Shown here piece after piece: positions 1 through 8,147 of a stretch of 64,000 bases of DNA. The DNA is from Micromonospora kangleipakensis (GTDB lineage Bacteria > Actinomycetota > Actinomycetes > Mycobacteriales > Micromonosporaceae), in assembly GCF_004217615.1 (NCBI RefSeq), contig NZ_SHLD01000001.1, positions 1,426,001 to 1,490,000 on the forward strand. Reading direction: 5' to 3'. The notes under the pieces were generated by a model. The model was given only the letters and a program-made list of their open reading frames with translations. It did no database searches and had not been told where the DNA came from. Position 1 is the first letter of the stretch. Every line of letters starts with the position of its first letter. The translations under genes and the position numbers were made by a program.

Positions 1-1025
1 CGTGGAAGGCCGCCACCACCCTCGCCGCGGCCCTGCTCCTGGTCCTGTCCACCGGCACCGCCGTCCACGCGGCCGGCACGCCGTACACCAGGACGCCCGT
101 CTCCGGGTCGCTCGGCACGTACAACGTCTCCGCCGTCTACGTCGCCGGGGTCTCCTCCGGCGGGTACCTGGCCACCCAGCTCCAGGTCGCCTACTCGGCG
201 CGGATCCGGGGCGCCGCCGTCTTCGCGGCCGGGCCCTACTACTGCGCCCAGAACAACGTCTCGCAGGCGCTCTACGGCTGCGGCGACAACATCTACCCGA
301 CGTACGTCTCCACACTGGAGAACTACACCCGCAGCTGGGCGTCGTACGGCTGGATCGACGGCACGGGCAACCTCGCCGGCCAGCCGGTGTACGTCTACCA
401 CGGCAACAACGACAACACCGTGAAGAGGTCGGTCACCGACGACCTGGTCCGCTACTACCAGGACTTCGGCGCCAGCGTGCGGTACGACTCCGGCAGCGCC
501 GCCGGGCACGCCTGGGTCACCCCCTACGGCACGGTGAGCTGCACGGCGACCGCCTCGCCGTACCTCAACGACTGCGGGACGGACCCGCAGGGCGCGTTCC
601 TCGGCAAGCTCCTCGGCTCGGTGGCGGCGCCGAACACCGGCCCGCTCGGCGGCACGCTGGTCCGGTTCGGCCAGGACGCCTTCGCGGTGAACGGCTGGGC
701 CAACGGCCTGAGCATGGACGCCAACGGCTTCGCGTACGTCCCGAGCGCCTGCGCCGGCGGCCAGACCTGCCGGCTGCTGGTCGCCCTGCACGGCTGCCTG
801 CAGGGCTACTCCAGGGTCGGCACCGCCTTCGTCGACCGGGCCAACCTCAACCAGTACGCCGACACCAACCGGCTGATCGTCCTCTACCCGCAGGCGATCC
901 CGTCCGGGGTGAACCCGAACGGCTGCTGGGACTGGTGGGGCTACCTCGGCGGGACGAACTACCCGATCAAGGGCGGTGCCCAGGTCGAGACGATCATGAA
1001 CATGGTCCGCCGGCTGGACGGCTGA
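1..1025 (+). CDS. Extracellular PHB depolymerase, type 2 (circularly permuted), 5' end outside window
   Basis: The frame entering at base 3 begins inside a signal peptide (hydrophobic Ala/Leu run ending HAAG) and continues to the TGA at 1023. The protein would hydrolyse extracellular polyhydroxybutyrate or similar polyesters. A lipase box GVSSG (nucleophile Ser at visible residue 51) comes first, then Asp137 in NNDNT, His169 in GHAW, and finally the oxyanion-region LHGC (Cys265). The spacing 86/32/96 closely matches the circularly permuted Penicillium funiculosum depolymerase (Ser39, Asp121, His155, Cys250; from memory). In type 1 enzymes the LHGC motif precedes the lipase box, so this is type 2. 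No substrate-binding or linker domain follows. The true start lies just left of the window. Substrate is inferred from the family. Confidence 0.88.
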   Translation, partial: WKAATTLAAALLLVLSTGTAVHAAGTPYTRTPVSGSLGTYNVSAVYVAGVSSGGYLATQLQVAYSARIRGAAVFAAGPYYCAQNNVSQALYGCGDNIYPTYVSTLENYTRSWASYGWIDGTGNLAGQPVYVYHGNNDNTVKRSVTDDLVRYYQDFGASVRYDSGSAAGHAWVTPYGTVSCTATASPYLNDCGTDPQGAFLGKLLGSVAAPNTGPLGGTLVRFGQDAFAVNGWANGLSMDANGFAYVPSACAGGQTCRLLVALHGCLQGYSRVGTAFVDRANLNQYADTNRLIVLYPQAIPSGVNPNGCWDWWGYLGGTNYPIKGGAQVETIMNMVRRLDG

Positions 1026-1052
1026 GCCCGGCCGCAGCCCGTGCCCGGGGCG

Positions 1053-1085
1053 GTGAAACCGTCGTGAAACCGCGGTGATCCCCGC
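1053..1085 (+). promoter_or_regulatory. Three 11-bp direct repeats upstream of the ABC exporter
   Basis: GTGAAACCGTC, GTGAAACCGCG and a weaker GTGATCCCCGC follow each other without gap from 1053, 1064 and 1075. They end about 18 bases before the ATG of the transporter ATPase. An 11-bp pitch places each half-site on the same DNA face, as for OmpR/PhoB and SARP winged-helix regulators. A SARP-type protein is encoded convergently just downstream. Regulator assignment is inference. Confidence 0.55.
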
Positions 1086-1103
1086 CCCGGGCACGCTGCC
1101 GGC

Positions 1104-2063
1104 ATGACGACAACCTCACCACCGCTGGCGGTCACCGCGACCGGCCTGCGCAAGTCGTACGGCGGTCACGTCGTGCTCGACGGCGTCGACCTGCGGGTCC
1201 CGGAGGCTTCGGTCTTCGCGCTGCTCGGCCCGAACGGCGCCGGCAAGACCACCACCGTGCAGATCCTCTCCACGCTGATCCGGGCCGACGCCGGCGCGGT
1301 CCGGATCTGCGGGCACGACCTGGCCGCCGAGCCGGACGCGGTCCGGTCGGTGATCGGTGTCACCGGTCAGTTCTCCGCGGTGGACAACCTGCTCACCGGC
1401 GCGGAGAACCTCCAGCTGATGGCGGACCTGCGCCACCTGGGTCGCGCCGAGGGCCGGCGGACCGTCGCCGGCCTGCTGGCGCGGTTCGACCTGACCGAGG
1501 CGGCCGGGAAGCCGGCGTCGAGCTACTCGGGCGGGATGCGGCGCCGGCTGGACCTGGCGATGACCCTGGTCGGCGAGCCGCGCCTGATCTTCCTCGACGA
1601 GCCGACCACCGGCCTGGATCCCCGCAGTCGCCGGGTGATGTGGCAGATCATCCGGGACCTGGTGGCCGGCGGGGTGAGCATCTTCCTGACCACCCAGTAC
1701 CTGGAGGAGGCTGACCAGCTCGCCGACCGGATCGCGCTGCTCGACGGGGGGCGGCTGGTCGCCGAGGGGACCCCGGACGAGCTGAAGCGGCGCGTCCCGG
1801 GTGGCCATGTCCGGTTGCGGTTCGCCGACGTGGACGGGCTCGCCGCGGCGGCCCGGACGGTGCCGACGGCAGCCCGTGACGACGAGAGCCTCACCCTCCA
1901 GATCCCGAGCGACGGCGGCGTCCGGTCGGTGAAGGCACTGCTCGACCGCCTCGACGACGCGGCCGTCGACGTCGACGCGCTGACCCTGCACACCCCCGAC
2001 CTCGACGACGTCTTCCTGGCCCTCACCGGCCACCCCACGAACGAGAAGGTGACGACGCGGTGA
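1104..2063 (+). CDS. ABC transporter ATPase, DrrA family
   Basis: This 319-aa protein is a type-2 exporter ATPase of the daunorubicin-resistance (DrrA) group, which powers drug or lipid export with a separate permease. Walker A GPNGAGKTT is at residues 42-50, the Q-loop is VTGQFSAVDN, the signature is SGGMRRRLD near 140, Walker B with D-loop is LIFLDEPTTGLDP near 160, and the H-loop region follows (TTQYLEEAD; Gln replaces His, as is common in DrrA). The C-terminal 90 residues are the DrrA-specific extension with DLDDVFLALTG. Its stop overlaps the permease start by 4 bases (GTGA), so the pair is translationally coupled. The substrate cannot be deduced. Confidence 0.93.
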   Translation: MTTTSPPLAVTATGLRKSYGGHVVLDGVDLRVPEASVFALLGPNGAGKTTTVQILSTLIRADAGAVRICGHDLAAEPDAVRSVIGVTGQFSAVDNLLTGAENLQLMADLRHLGRAEGRRTVAGLLARFDLTEAAGKPASSYSGGMRRRLDLAMTLVGEPRLIFLDEPTTGLDPRSRRVMWQIIRDLVAGGVSIFLTTQYLEEADQLADRIALLDGGRLVAEGTPDELKRRVPGGHVRLRFADVDGLAAAARTVPTAARDDESLTLQIPSDGGVRSVKALLDRLDDAAVDVDALTLHTPDLDDVFLALTGHPTNEKVTTR

Positions 2064-2851
2064 CGACCCTCTCCCACACCCTCGGCGACTCGGCGACCAT
2101 GCTGCGCCGCAACCTGCGACACGCGCTGCGCTATCCCTCCCTGACCCTGATGGTCATCGCGTTACCGGTGATCTTCCTGCTGCTGTTCGTGTACGTCTTC
2201 GGTGGCACCCTCGGCGACGGCCTCGACGGCGTGCGGGGTGGTCGCGCCGAGTACGTCAACTACGTCACCCCGGGCATCCTGCTGCTCGCCATCGCCGGGG
2301 CGGCGCAGGGCACCGCCATCTCGGTGGCGATGGACATGACCGAGGGCATCGTCGCGCGGTTCCGCACGATGTCCATCGCCCGCGCCTCCGTGCTGACCGG
2401 CCACGTCCTCGGCAGCGTGCTGCAGACCATGCTGGGGCTGGCGGTGGTCGTCGGGATCGCGCTCCTCGTCGGCTTCCGCCCGACGGCGGGTCCCCTCGAC
2501 TGGCTCGCCGCCGGCGGGCTGCTCGTGCTGGTGGCGTTCGCGGTCACCTGGCTGTCGGTCGCGCTCGGCATGGTCACGAAGAGCGTGGAGACCGCCAGCA
2601 ACCTGCCCATGCCGCTGATGCTGCTGCCGTTCCTCGGCAGTGGGTTCGTGCCCACGGCGTCGATGCCGGTCGGCCTGCGCTGGTTCGCCGAGTACCAGCC
2701 GTTCACCCCGATCATCGAGACGCTGCGCGGACTGCTGCTCGGCGCGCCGATCGGCGCCAGCGCGGGACAGGCGGTCGCCTGGTGCGCCGCGATCAGCCTG
2801 GCCGGCTACCTGTGGGCACGCCGGCTGTACGACCGGGATCCGTCCCGCTGA
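2060..2851 (+). CDS. ABC-2 type permease, DrrB family
   Basis: This 263-aa integral membrane protein is the partner of the preceding ATPase. Six hydrophobic segments are visible, starting with the one around YPSLTLMVIALPVIFLLLF, and the protein contains the ABC-2 conserved EGIVARFRTMSIAR loop and a FVPTASMP turn. It starts at GTG 2060 overlapping the ATPase stop. It contains a rare TTA leucine codon at 2162, which in actinomycetes can make translation depend on the bldA tRNA. Its 3' end overlaps the convergent AfsR-like gene by 59 bases. It exports an unknown drug-like substrate across the cytoplasmic membrane. Confidence 0.92.
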   Translation: MTTLSHTLGDSATMLRRNLRHALRYPSLTLMVIALPVIFLLLFVYVFGGTLGDGLDGVRGGRAEYVNYVTPGILLLAIAGAAQGTAISVAMDMTEGIVARFRTMSIARASVLTGHVLGSVLQTMLGLAVVVGIALLVGFRPTAGPLDWLAAGGLLVLVAFAVTWLSVALGMVTKSVETASNLPMPLMLLPFLGSGFVPTASMPVGLRWFAEYQPFTPIIETLRGLLLGAPIGASAGQAVAWCAAISLAGYLWARRLYDRDPSR

Positions 2852-5800
2852 CCGGCTCCGGCCGCGCCCGGACCGCGGCGAGCGCGGCGGCCCGCAGGCC
2901 GGCGTGGTCGAGGGCGGCGTACGACGAGACCGCCTCGTCGTACGCCGCCCGGTCGGCCTGGTCGGCCTCCCGCCGGGCCGCCGCCGACGACATGGTCGGC
3001 TGGAAGTTGCGGAGGTAGCCGAGGCGTTCGGCCAGCGCGACCAGGCGTGCCCCGGAGGCCAGGGCGCCCCGGTCGCCGGCCCGGCGTCCCCGGTCGAGGT
3101 CCACCATGGCCAGTGCCAGGACCAGTGCCCCGCAGACGGGCAGCTGCACCAGGAACGCCGGCGGATTGCTGATCGGTCGGGCGAGCAGCGCCGACAGCTT
3201 CCGCGGCAGCTCGCCGACCAGCTCCCCGGCCGGGTCGAGCCGACCGTGCCGGACGTGGGCGACGATCGCGGCGGCCTGCACCTCCAGCATCCACGGCGCG
3301 TCGCCGGCCGGCTCCGCCCACACCAGCGGATCCACCGGCGTCGCCAGGTGGGCGACGGCGTCGTCCCACAGCCGCAGGCCGGCGTCGACGTCTCCCCGCG
3401 CGAGCGCCACCTCCGCCCGGATGCCGAACTCGAACGCGCGCATCCCGTACCCGTCGTCGGTCCGGTCGGACGCCGCGAGCCGCAGCCAGCGCTCCGCCTC
3501 GTCCACCGCGCCGAGGTGGAGATTGACCAGGACCAGCGCCCACCGGATGTGCAGCACGTCCAACCACGGTCCGGACTCGGCCAGCAGGTCCAGGGCCGCG
3601 GTGAGGTTGCGGCGCGCCTCCTCCGCGCGTTCGGCCTGCATGCACAGCTCGCCGACGCGGGAGTGCGCGAGGACGCGGACCCAGGGGACCGGGCGGTCGA
3701 CGACCGCGGCGAGCATCCGGCGGGCGGCGGCCAGGGCGTGCTCGGGCTGCCCGGCCTGTTCGAAGACGTAGCTGGCCAGGCCGTTCGCGACGCCCTCGGC
3801 CAGGGGCTCGGGGTGGTAGCAGAGCGAGACCAGGACCTCCGGATCCGCGCCGATCTCCCGCGCGGCGGCCAGGACGGTGGCCATGGCGCCGAGCAGGGTG
3901 TCCGACGGCGGCGGGGGGAGCCGCCGCAGCGTGGCCAGCGACCGCGTCGCCCGCGGTCCCAGGATCATGAACGTGTGCACCAGGCACAGCACCGCGGCCG
4001 TGCGGGTGACCGGCACGAAACGAGGTTCCGGACGGAGGTGCGACAGGACCCACTCCGTCTCGTCGGCGAGCGCGAGCATCCTCGGGTAGTTGGCGTCGAG
4101 GGTCCACAGGCCGGCCAGGACGGCGGTGGTCGCGGCGACGGTCGCGCCGTCGGCGTGGGCGAGCGCGTACCGCAGCGCCGTCACCAGGTTGTCCTGCTCG
4201 GCGCGGATCAGCTCGGTGGTGGCGAAGGGAGCCGGCCCGAGCAGCGACTCGTGGTGCGCCAGCCCGAATTCGCGGGCCCAGGCGAGCAGGGCCGCCGTCA
4301 CCAGCCCGGTCTCGCCGGCCTCGTCGCGGCGGTCGGCGCTGAACTCGCGGACCGTCTCGAGCATCCGGAACCGTACGCCGGTCGGGGTCTCCTCCACCTT
4401 GAGCAGCGACTGGTCGACCAGGTGCTCCAGCACCGGCAGCACGTCGTCGGTGCGCAGCAGGTGCCGGACGGCGTCCGGGCCGAAGCCGCCGGGGAGGATC
4501 GACAGGGCCCGCATGGCCGCCTGCCCGGAGGGCCGGAGGAGGTGCCAGCTCCAGTCCACCACGGCGTGCAGGGTGTGATGCCGCCGCGGCGCGTCACGCG
4601 GTCCGCCGCGGAGCAGCGCGAACCGGTCGTCCAGGCCGCGAGTCAGCTCGGCGACCGTCATGGCCCGGACCCGGGCCGCCGCCAGTTCGATCGCCAGCGG
4701 CAGCCCGTCCAGGTGACGGCAGACCTCCGCCACCAGGTCGGCCGGCAGCGCGGCGCCCGGTCGGGCGGCCCGCGCCCGCTGGGTGAACAGCTCGACGGCC
4801 GTGGGCAGCGTCAGCTCGGGCAGCGGGTGGACGGACTCCGACGACAGGCCCAGCGGCGTACGGCTGGTGGTCAGCACCCGGACGTGCCGTGTCGTCGCCA
4901 CCAACGCGCCCACCAGCTCGGCCACGCCGCGAACGACCTGCTCGCAGTTGTCGAGGACCAGCAGGACGGGACCGGACCCGAGCGCGTTGACGATCACGCT
5001 GACCGTGTCCGGGGCGACGGCGACGGGACCGACCGGCGTCGACCGGGCCTCGCCGACACCGAGGACCGACGCGACCTCGGCCGTCACGTCGCCGTCGTCG
5101 GTGACCCCGGCGAGCGGTACGAGGTGCACCACCCGCTGCTCGGCCCGCCGTGCCACGGCGTACGCCAGCCTGGTCTTGCCGAGACCGCCCGGACCGACGA
5201 TCGAGGTCACCCGGGACGAGCGCAGCAGCGCGCTCACCGCCGCGATGTCGTCCTCCCGGCCGAGCAGCGGGTTGGGCTCGTGCGGCACGCCCGGCCGCAG
5301 GACCGGGGCGTCGCCGTCGAGCAGGTCCCGGTGGAGCTGCCGGAGCGCGGGGCCGGGGTCGGTGCCGAGCTCGTCGCGCAGCGACCGGCGGTACTTCTCG
5401 TAGCGAACCAGGGCCGCGGACCGGCTCGCCGTTGCGGCCTCGGAGCGCAGGAGCTCCGCCAGGATCTCCTCGTCCCGCGGCCACCGTGCGGCCAGCTCGC
5501 CGAGGGCGCGTACGGCCTCGGCGTGCCGTCCGAGCCGAGCCAGCGCCAACGCCCGGGAGCGGGCCAGCGAATCGTGGACCGCGGCGCGGTCCGCGCGCAG
5601 CGCCGCCAGTGGATCATCGACCCCCGGCTCGTCCGTGGGTGGATCGGCCCACAGCGCGAGGCCCGCCTCCGCCTCGGCGAGCGCCGCGTGGTGCTTTCCG
5701 GCCCGGGAGTGCCCCTGGGCCGCCGCCGCGCGCAGCACCACGGCGGACGCGTCGACCTGCTCCTCGGTCAGGGCGAGGCGGTAGCCGGTGGCGGTTCTCG

Positions 5801-6029
5801 CGATCAGGCCCGCCCCGAGTTCGGCCCGCGCACGGGAGACGAGGATCTGCAGAGCCTTCGCCGGATGCTGTGGGCGCTCGTCCGGCCACAACGCGTCGAT
5901 GAGTCTCGTCGTGCCGCACCCGGCGCGGAGCTGGCCGGCCAGCAGCGCGAGGAGCCCGCGCAGCCGGGGCCCGGTGATCTCCGCACCGCGCCAGGCCACT
6001 CGCGACAGCAGGATCAGTTCGGGGGCCAC
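2793..6029 (-). CDS. AfsR-like transcriptional regulator (SARP DNA-binding + BTAD + NB-ARC ATPase + TPR)
   Basis: The reading from GTG 6029 gives 1078 aa. A winged-helix domain (GPRLRGLLALLAGQ, then TRLIDALWP and LQILVSRARAEL) occupies residues 1-90. A bacterial transcriptional activation domain ends with KYRRSLRDELGTDPGPALR. An AAA/NB-ARC ATPase follows with Walker A GPGGLGKTR and Walker B VLLVLDNCEQ, then GLPLAIELAAARVRAM. The last 450 residues are Ala-rich helical repeats resembling TPR. AfsR-type proteins bind direct repeats over -35 regions and activate secondary metabolism or export genes. I chose GTG 6029 because the SARP fold starts immediately; an in-frame ATG at 6236 would add residues with no domain. 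Its 3' end lies under the DrrB-like permease gene, and the repeats at 1053 are plausible targets. Confidence 0.88.
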   Translation of the reverse strand: MAPELILLSRVAWRGAEITGPRLRGLLALLAGQLRAGCGTTRLIDALWPDERPQHPAKALQILVSRARAELGAGLIARTATGYRLALTEEQVDASAVVLRAAAAQGHSRAGKHHAALAEAEAGLALWADPPTDEPGVDDPLAALRADRAAVHDSLARSRALALARLGRHAEAVRALGELAARWPRDEEILAELLRSEAATASRSAALVRYEKYRRSLRDELGTDPGPALRQLHRDLLDGDAPVLRPGVPHEPNPLLGREDDIAAVSALLRSSRVTSIVGPGGLGKTRLAYAVARRAEQRVVHLVPLAGVTDDGDVTAEVASVLGVGEARSTPVGPVAVAPDTVSVIVNALGSGPVLLVLDNCEQVVRGVAELVGALVATTRHVRVLTTSRTPLGLSSESVHPLPELTLPTAVELFTQRARAARPGAALPADLVAEVCRHLDGLPLAIELAAARVRAMTVAELTRGLDDRFALLRGGPRDAPRRHHTLHAVVDWSWHLLRPSGQAAMRALSILPGGFGPDAVRHLLRTDDVLPVLEHLVDQSLLKVEETPTGVRFRMLETVREFSADRRDEAGETGLVTAALLAWAREFGLAHHESLLGPAPFATTELIRAEQDNLVTALRYALAHADGATVAATTAVLAGLWTLDANYPRMLALADETEWVLSHLRPEPRFVPVTRTAAVLCLVHTFMILGPRATRSLATLRRLPPPPSDTLLGAMATVLAAAREIGADPEVLVSLCYHPEPLAEGVANGLASYVFEQAGQPEHALAAARRMLAAVVDRPVPWVRVLAHSRVGELCMQAERAEEARRNLTAALDLLAESGPWLDVLHIRWALVLVNLHLGAVDEAERWLRLAASDRTDDGYGMRAFEFGIRAEVALARGDVDAGLRLWDDAVAHLATPVDPLVWAEPAGDAPWMLEVQAAAIVAHVRHGRLDPAGELVGELPRKLSALLARPISNPPAFLVQLPVCGALVLALAMVDLDRGRRAGDRGALASGARLVALAERLGYLRNFQPTMSSAAARREADQADRAAYDEAVSSYAALDHAGLRAAALAAVRARPEPVSGTDPGRTAGVPTGSRPG

Positions 6030-6177
6030 CCAGACAGAGTAGGCAGGCCGGCGCCGGCGGCCGAAGTCCGCATCGTTCCCGTTCACCACGGCTTGTTGAC
6101 GCCGTGGATCCCCATTTTCCACCTGTCTTTCCCGCCACCGGCCCGGGCGGCCGGTATGGGCCCGGGGAATGGCGCAC

Positions 6178-6278
6178 CGCCAGTACATGGGCCAGCTCCG
6201 GCGCAAGCTGGAGGACAACCCGGCCGGCCCCGGCACCTGATCACCAAGCCGGGAATCGGCTGTCGCTACCGACCGTAG
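6178..6278 (+). pseudogene. Remnant of a kdpE-like response regulator C-terminus
   Basis: Reading from 6178 gives RQYMGQLRRKLEDNPAGP, then after a single-base frame slip RHLITKPGIGCRYRP and TAG. This matches the last 33 residues of the intact KdpE at 21066-21755 (RQYMAQLRRKLEDDPARP, RHLITEPGMGYRYRP). The receiver domain and most of the winged helix are absent. It is therefore a decayed fragment of a second kdpE-type gene, just upstream of the divergent AfsR-like gene. Confidence 0.85.
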
Positions 6279-6450
6279 TTACTCGTCTGCGGCCCGTCCG
6301 ATCTGCTCCTTCGTCGGCGGGGGCTCACCGTCCGTGATGGCCGTCACCGCGGCTTCTGTCCGATCCGGCGTCCCGGACCGGGTGGCGGCCAGGTCCCGAT
6401 CCGGCTGCCGGGCGATGCGGTGCGGCCTCCTGGTGAGATACCGTCGCCAG

Positions 6451-6687
6451 GTGATCGTCGAGGAGCACTGGTGGAATGGGGACGCGACGGCACGCGGGCG
6501 TCGCGATGTGTACATCCGCACCGATGGGCATCGGTGGGAGGTCCAGGCGCAGATCGGCGGCGCCCTGGGCCGTTCGAAGGTGCAGGAGTGCCCCAGCCGT
6601 GGCTCGGCCAGCATTCTCGCCGGGGCGTGGCGCGGGGGTGACCCGGCCTGGCGCGAACTGCCGGCTGACCGCGTCGGGCGCGCCTGA
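6451..6687 (+). CDS. Small conserved hypothetical protein
   Basis: About 78 aa from GTG 6451; GTG 6433 in the same frame is an alternative start. The body VIVEEHWWNGDATARGRRDVYI and RTDGHRWEVQAQIGG looks like a folded small domain with many Trp, Arg and Asp residues, rather than the Arg/Pro-rich translations typical of shadow frames. No signal peptide or membrane segment is present. It stands alone between the kdpE remnant and the RsbA-like gene. Function is unknown to me; the call rests on composition. Confidence 0.5.
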   Translation: MIVEEHWWNGDATARGRRDVYIRTDGHRWEVQAQIGGALGRSKVQECPSRGSASILAGAWRGGDPAWRELPADRVGRA

Positions 6688-6722
6688 CGTCGGCTCCGGG
6701 CCGCCGTCGTCGGCGGCCCCGG

Positions 6723-7724
6723 TCAGCCGGCCGGCTGACCGTGGGTGCCCGCGTGCGGGAAGTGCAACCGGACGCTGGTGCTGCTCTCCCCGCAGTGCAC
6801 GGTCACCACGTCGGCGAGCTGTCGGGCCAGCCAGAGACCCCGCCCGCCGACCCGGTCCGCGCTGCCGGGCCGGTGGAAGCCGGCCGCCGGCGGGATCCGG
6901 TGGCCACCCGGGTCGTCGACCTGGACGACGAGCATGTCCCGGTGGTGCCAGCCCCGGAGGCGTACCGGGGGCGCGCCGTGGACCAGGCCGTTCGTGGCCA
7001 CCTCGGTGACCGCGACGACCACGTCACCTGTCGCGTCCGCGTCGAACGATCTCGCCTCGGCCCAGCCGCGCAGCGCGCCGCGGAGAGGGGTGAGCTGATC
7101 GAGGTCCACGAGGCGGACGTCGAGGTCCACCACCGGCGGCATCGCGTCGAGCGGGATCTCGCTGCGCCGCCGCAGGTAGTCGGCCGACGCGACGTGGCCG
7201 GAGTTGGGCTCGCGGCCGTTCTCGGTGAACTCGTGGTTGTGCAGGGTCCGGACGCTCTCGATCAGGACCGCGGGGTGCCGCCGGCTGTCCCAGAGGCAGG
7301 TGACCGCGCAGCCGTAGTCGGCGTACGCGTCGCCGCACGCGGACTCGTACGACAGGTGGGCGGTGGCGCGGTCCACCGGGGCGTCCGACCCGGGTTCGGC
7401 CGACACGTCGGCTTCGGTGATCACGTGGACGCTGCTGCCGGCGGCGTGCTGGGCGGCGAGATACCGGCGGAGCCGCTCGTACGCGAAGCCCAGCCGCGTC
7501 GGGGAGGTGGCCCGCTCGCCCCATTCGAGCCGGTCGGCCAGCGAACCCAGGGCATCGCGGACGACCCGTTCGACGTGCGCGCCGACCAGCAGGCAGACCC
7601 GTTCGTGCGCGGCGACCGACCGCCGCAGCGCGGGGACGAGCCGGGAGCGCAGGGTGTCGTCCGAGTCGACGATCAGGGCGGCGTGCACGAAGTCCCGCGC
7701 GACGGGCGAGGCGTGACCCGTCAC
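6723..7724 (-). CDS. RsbA-like regulator: MEDS sensory domain plus HATPase_c anti-sigma kinase domain
   Basis: From GTG 7724 the protein is 333 aa. Residues 10-190 form a MEDS-type domain (HAALIVDSDDTLRSRLVPALR, later LLVGAHVERVVRDAL and TCLWDSRRHP). The C-terminal 140 residues are a GHKL ATPase with the N-box VTEVATNGLVHGAPP and G-boxes VDDPGG and GGRGLWLARQLAD. This architecture is shared with anti-sigma regulatory factors that phosphorylate an anti-anti-sigma STAS partner. No STAS or sigma gene is adjacent. The start overlaps the TGA of a 34-codon upstream frame in a GTGA arrangement, which suggests coupling. A GTG at 7835 would add a low-complexity Arg/Gly-rich leader and is less likely. 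Confidence 0.85.
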   Translation of the reverse strand: MTGHASPVARDFVHAALIVDSDDTLRSRLVPALRRSVAAHERVCLLVGAHVERVVRDALGSLADRLEWGERATSPTRLGFAYERLRRYLAAQHAAGSSVHVITEADVSAEPGSDAPVDRATAHLSYESACGDAYADYGCAVTCLWDSRRHPAVLIESVRTLHNHEFTENGREPNSGHVASADYLRRRSEIPLDAMPPVVDLDVRLVDLDQLTPLRGALRGWAEARSFDADATGDVVVAVTEVATNGLVHGAPPVRLRGWHHRDMLVVQVDDPGGHRIPPAAGFHRPGSADRVGGRGLWLARQLADVVTVHCGESSTSVRLHFPHAGTHGQPAG

Positions 7725-7825
7725 GGCGCCTGCTCCGGCGCCGCCGTGCCCCGGGAGCCGGCGGAGGCACCGACCCACCCCGTGCCGTCGGGGACGCCGG
7801 CGAGGGTCGGAGGCCGGTCCGCCAT
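7721..7825 (-). CDS. Possible 34-aa coupled leader peptide
   Basis: ATG 7825 opens a 34-codon frame (MADRPPTLAGVPDGTGW...) ending in TGA at 7721-7723, overlapping the GTG start of the RsbA-like gene by one GTGA. A GGAAGG tract lies 12 bases upstream. The overlap geometry is the main evidence for translation. The peptide has no recognised motif. The frame is open further upstream towards nhaA, so it may be part of a longer unrecognised product or purely incidental. Confidence 0.3.
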   Translation of the reverse strand: MADRPPTLAGVPDGTGWVGASAGSRGTAAPEQAP

Positions 7826-8147
7826 GTGACACCACGCCTTCCGGAAGTAGGGAAAGCCGGGGCGGTACGACGTCGGCGTGGGCGCCGGTCCGGTGATCTC
7901 CGACGGGTAGGTCCCGTGGGACGAGCCTAGCGCGGTCCCCGGACCCCCGCTGAGCGCCACGGTCACCGGTTCCGCCTGCTCGTCGCGCTGTCGAAGATCC
8001 GTCAGGAACCGACCGGCGTGGCGGAAGTCCCCGGGCACCAGGCCCCTCGGGTGTTTGGTCGGGCGGCCGGCGGATACGTTAGTCACCGGTGTGCCGGGAA
8101 GTCTGGTCGGCGATGGATGACGCGACCCCTGCCGACGAGGAGACCCC

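Noticed and set aside
2640..6278. Very long plus-strand open frame of about 1200 codons
   Set aside because: It is the antisense of the AfsR-like gene, rich in Arg, Gln and Pro, with no domain. Only its last codons contain the kdpE remnant.
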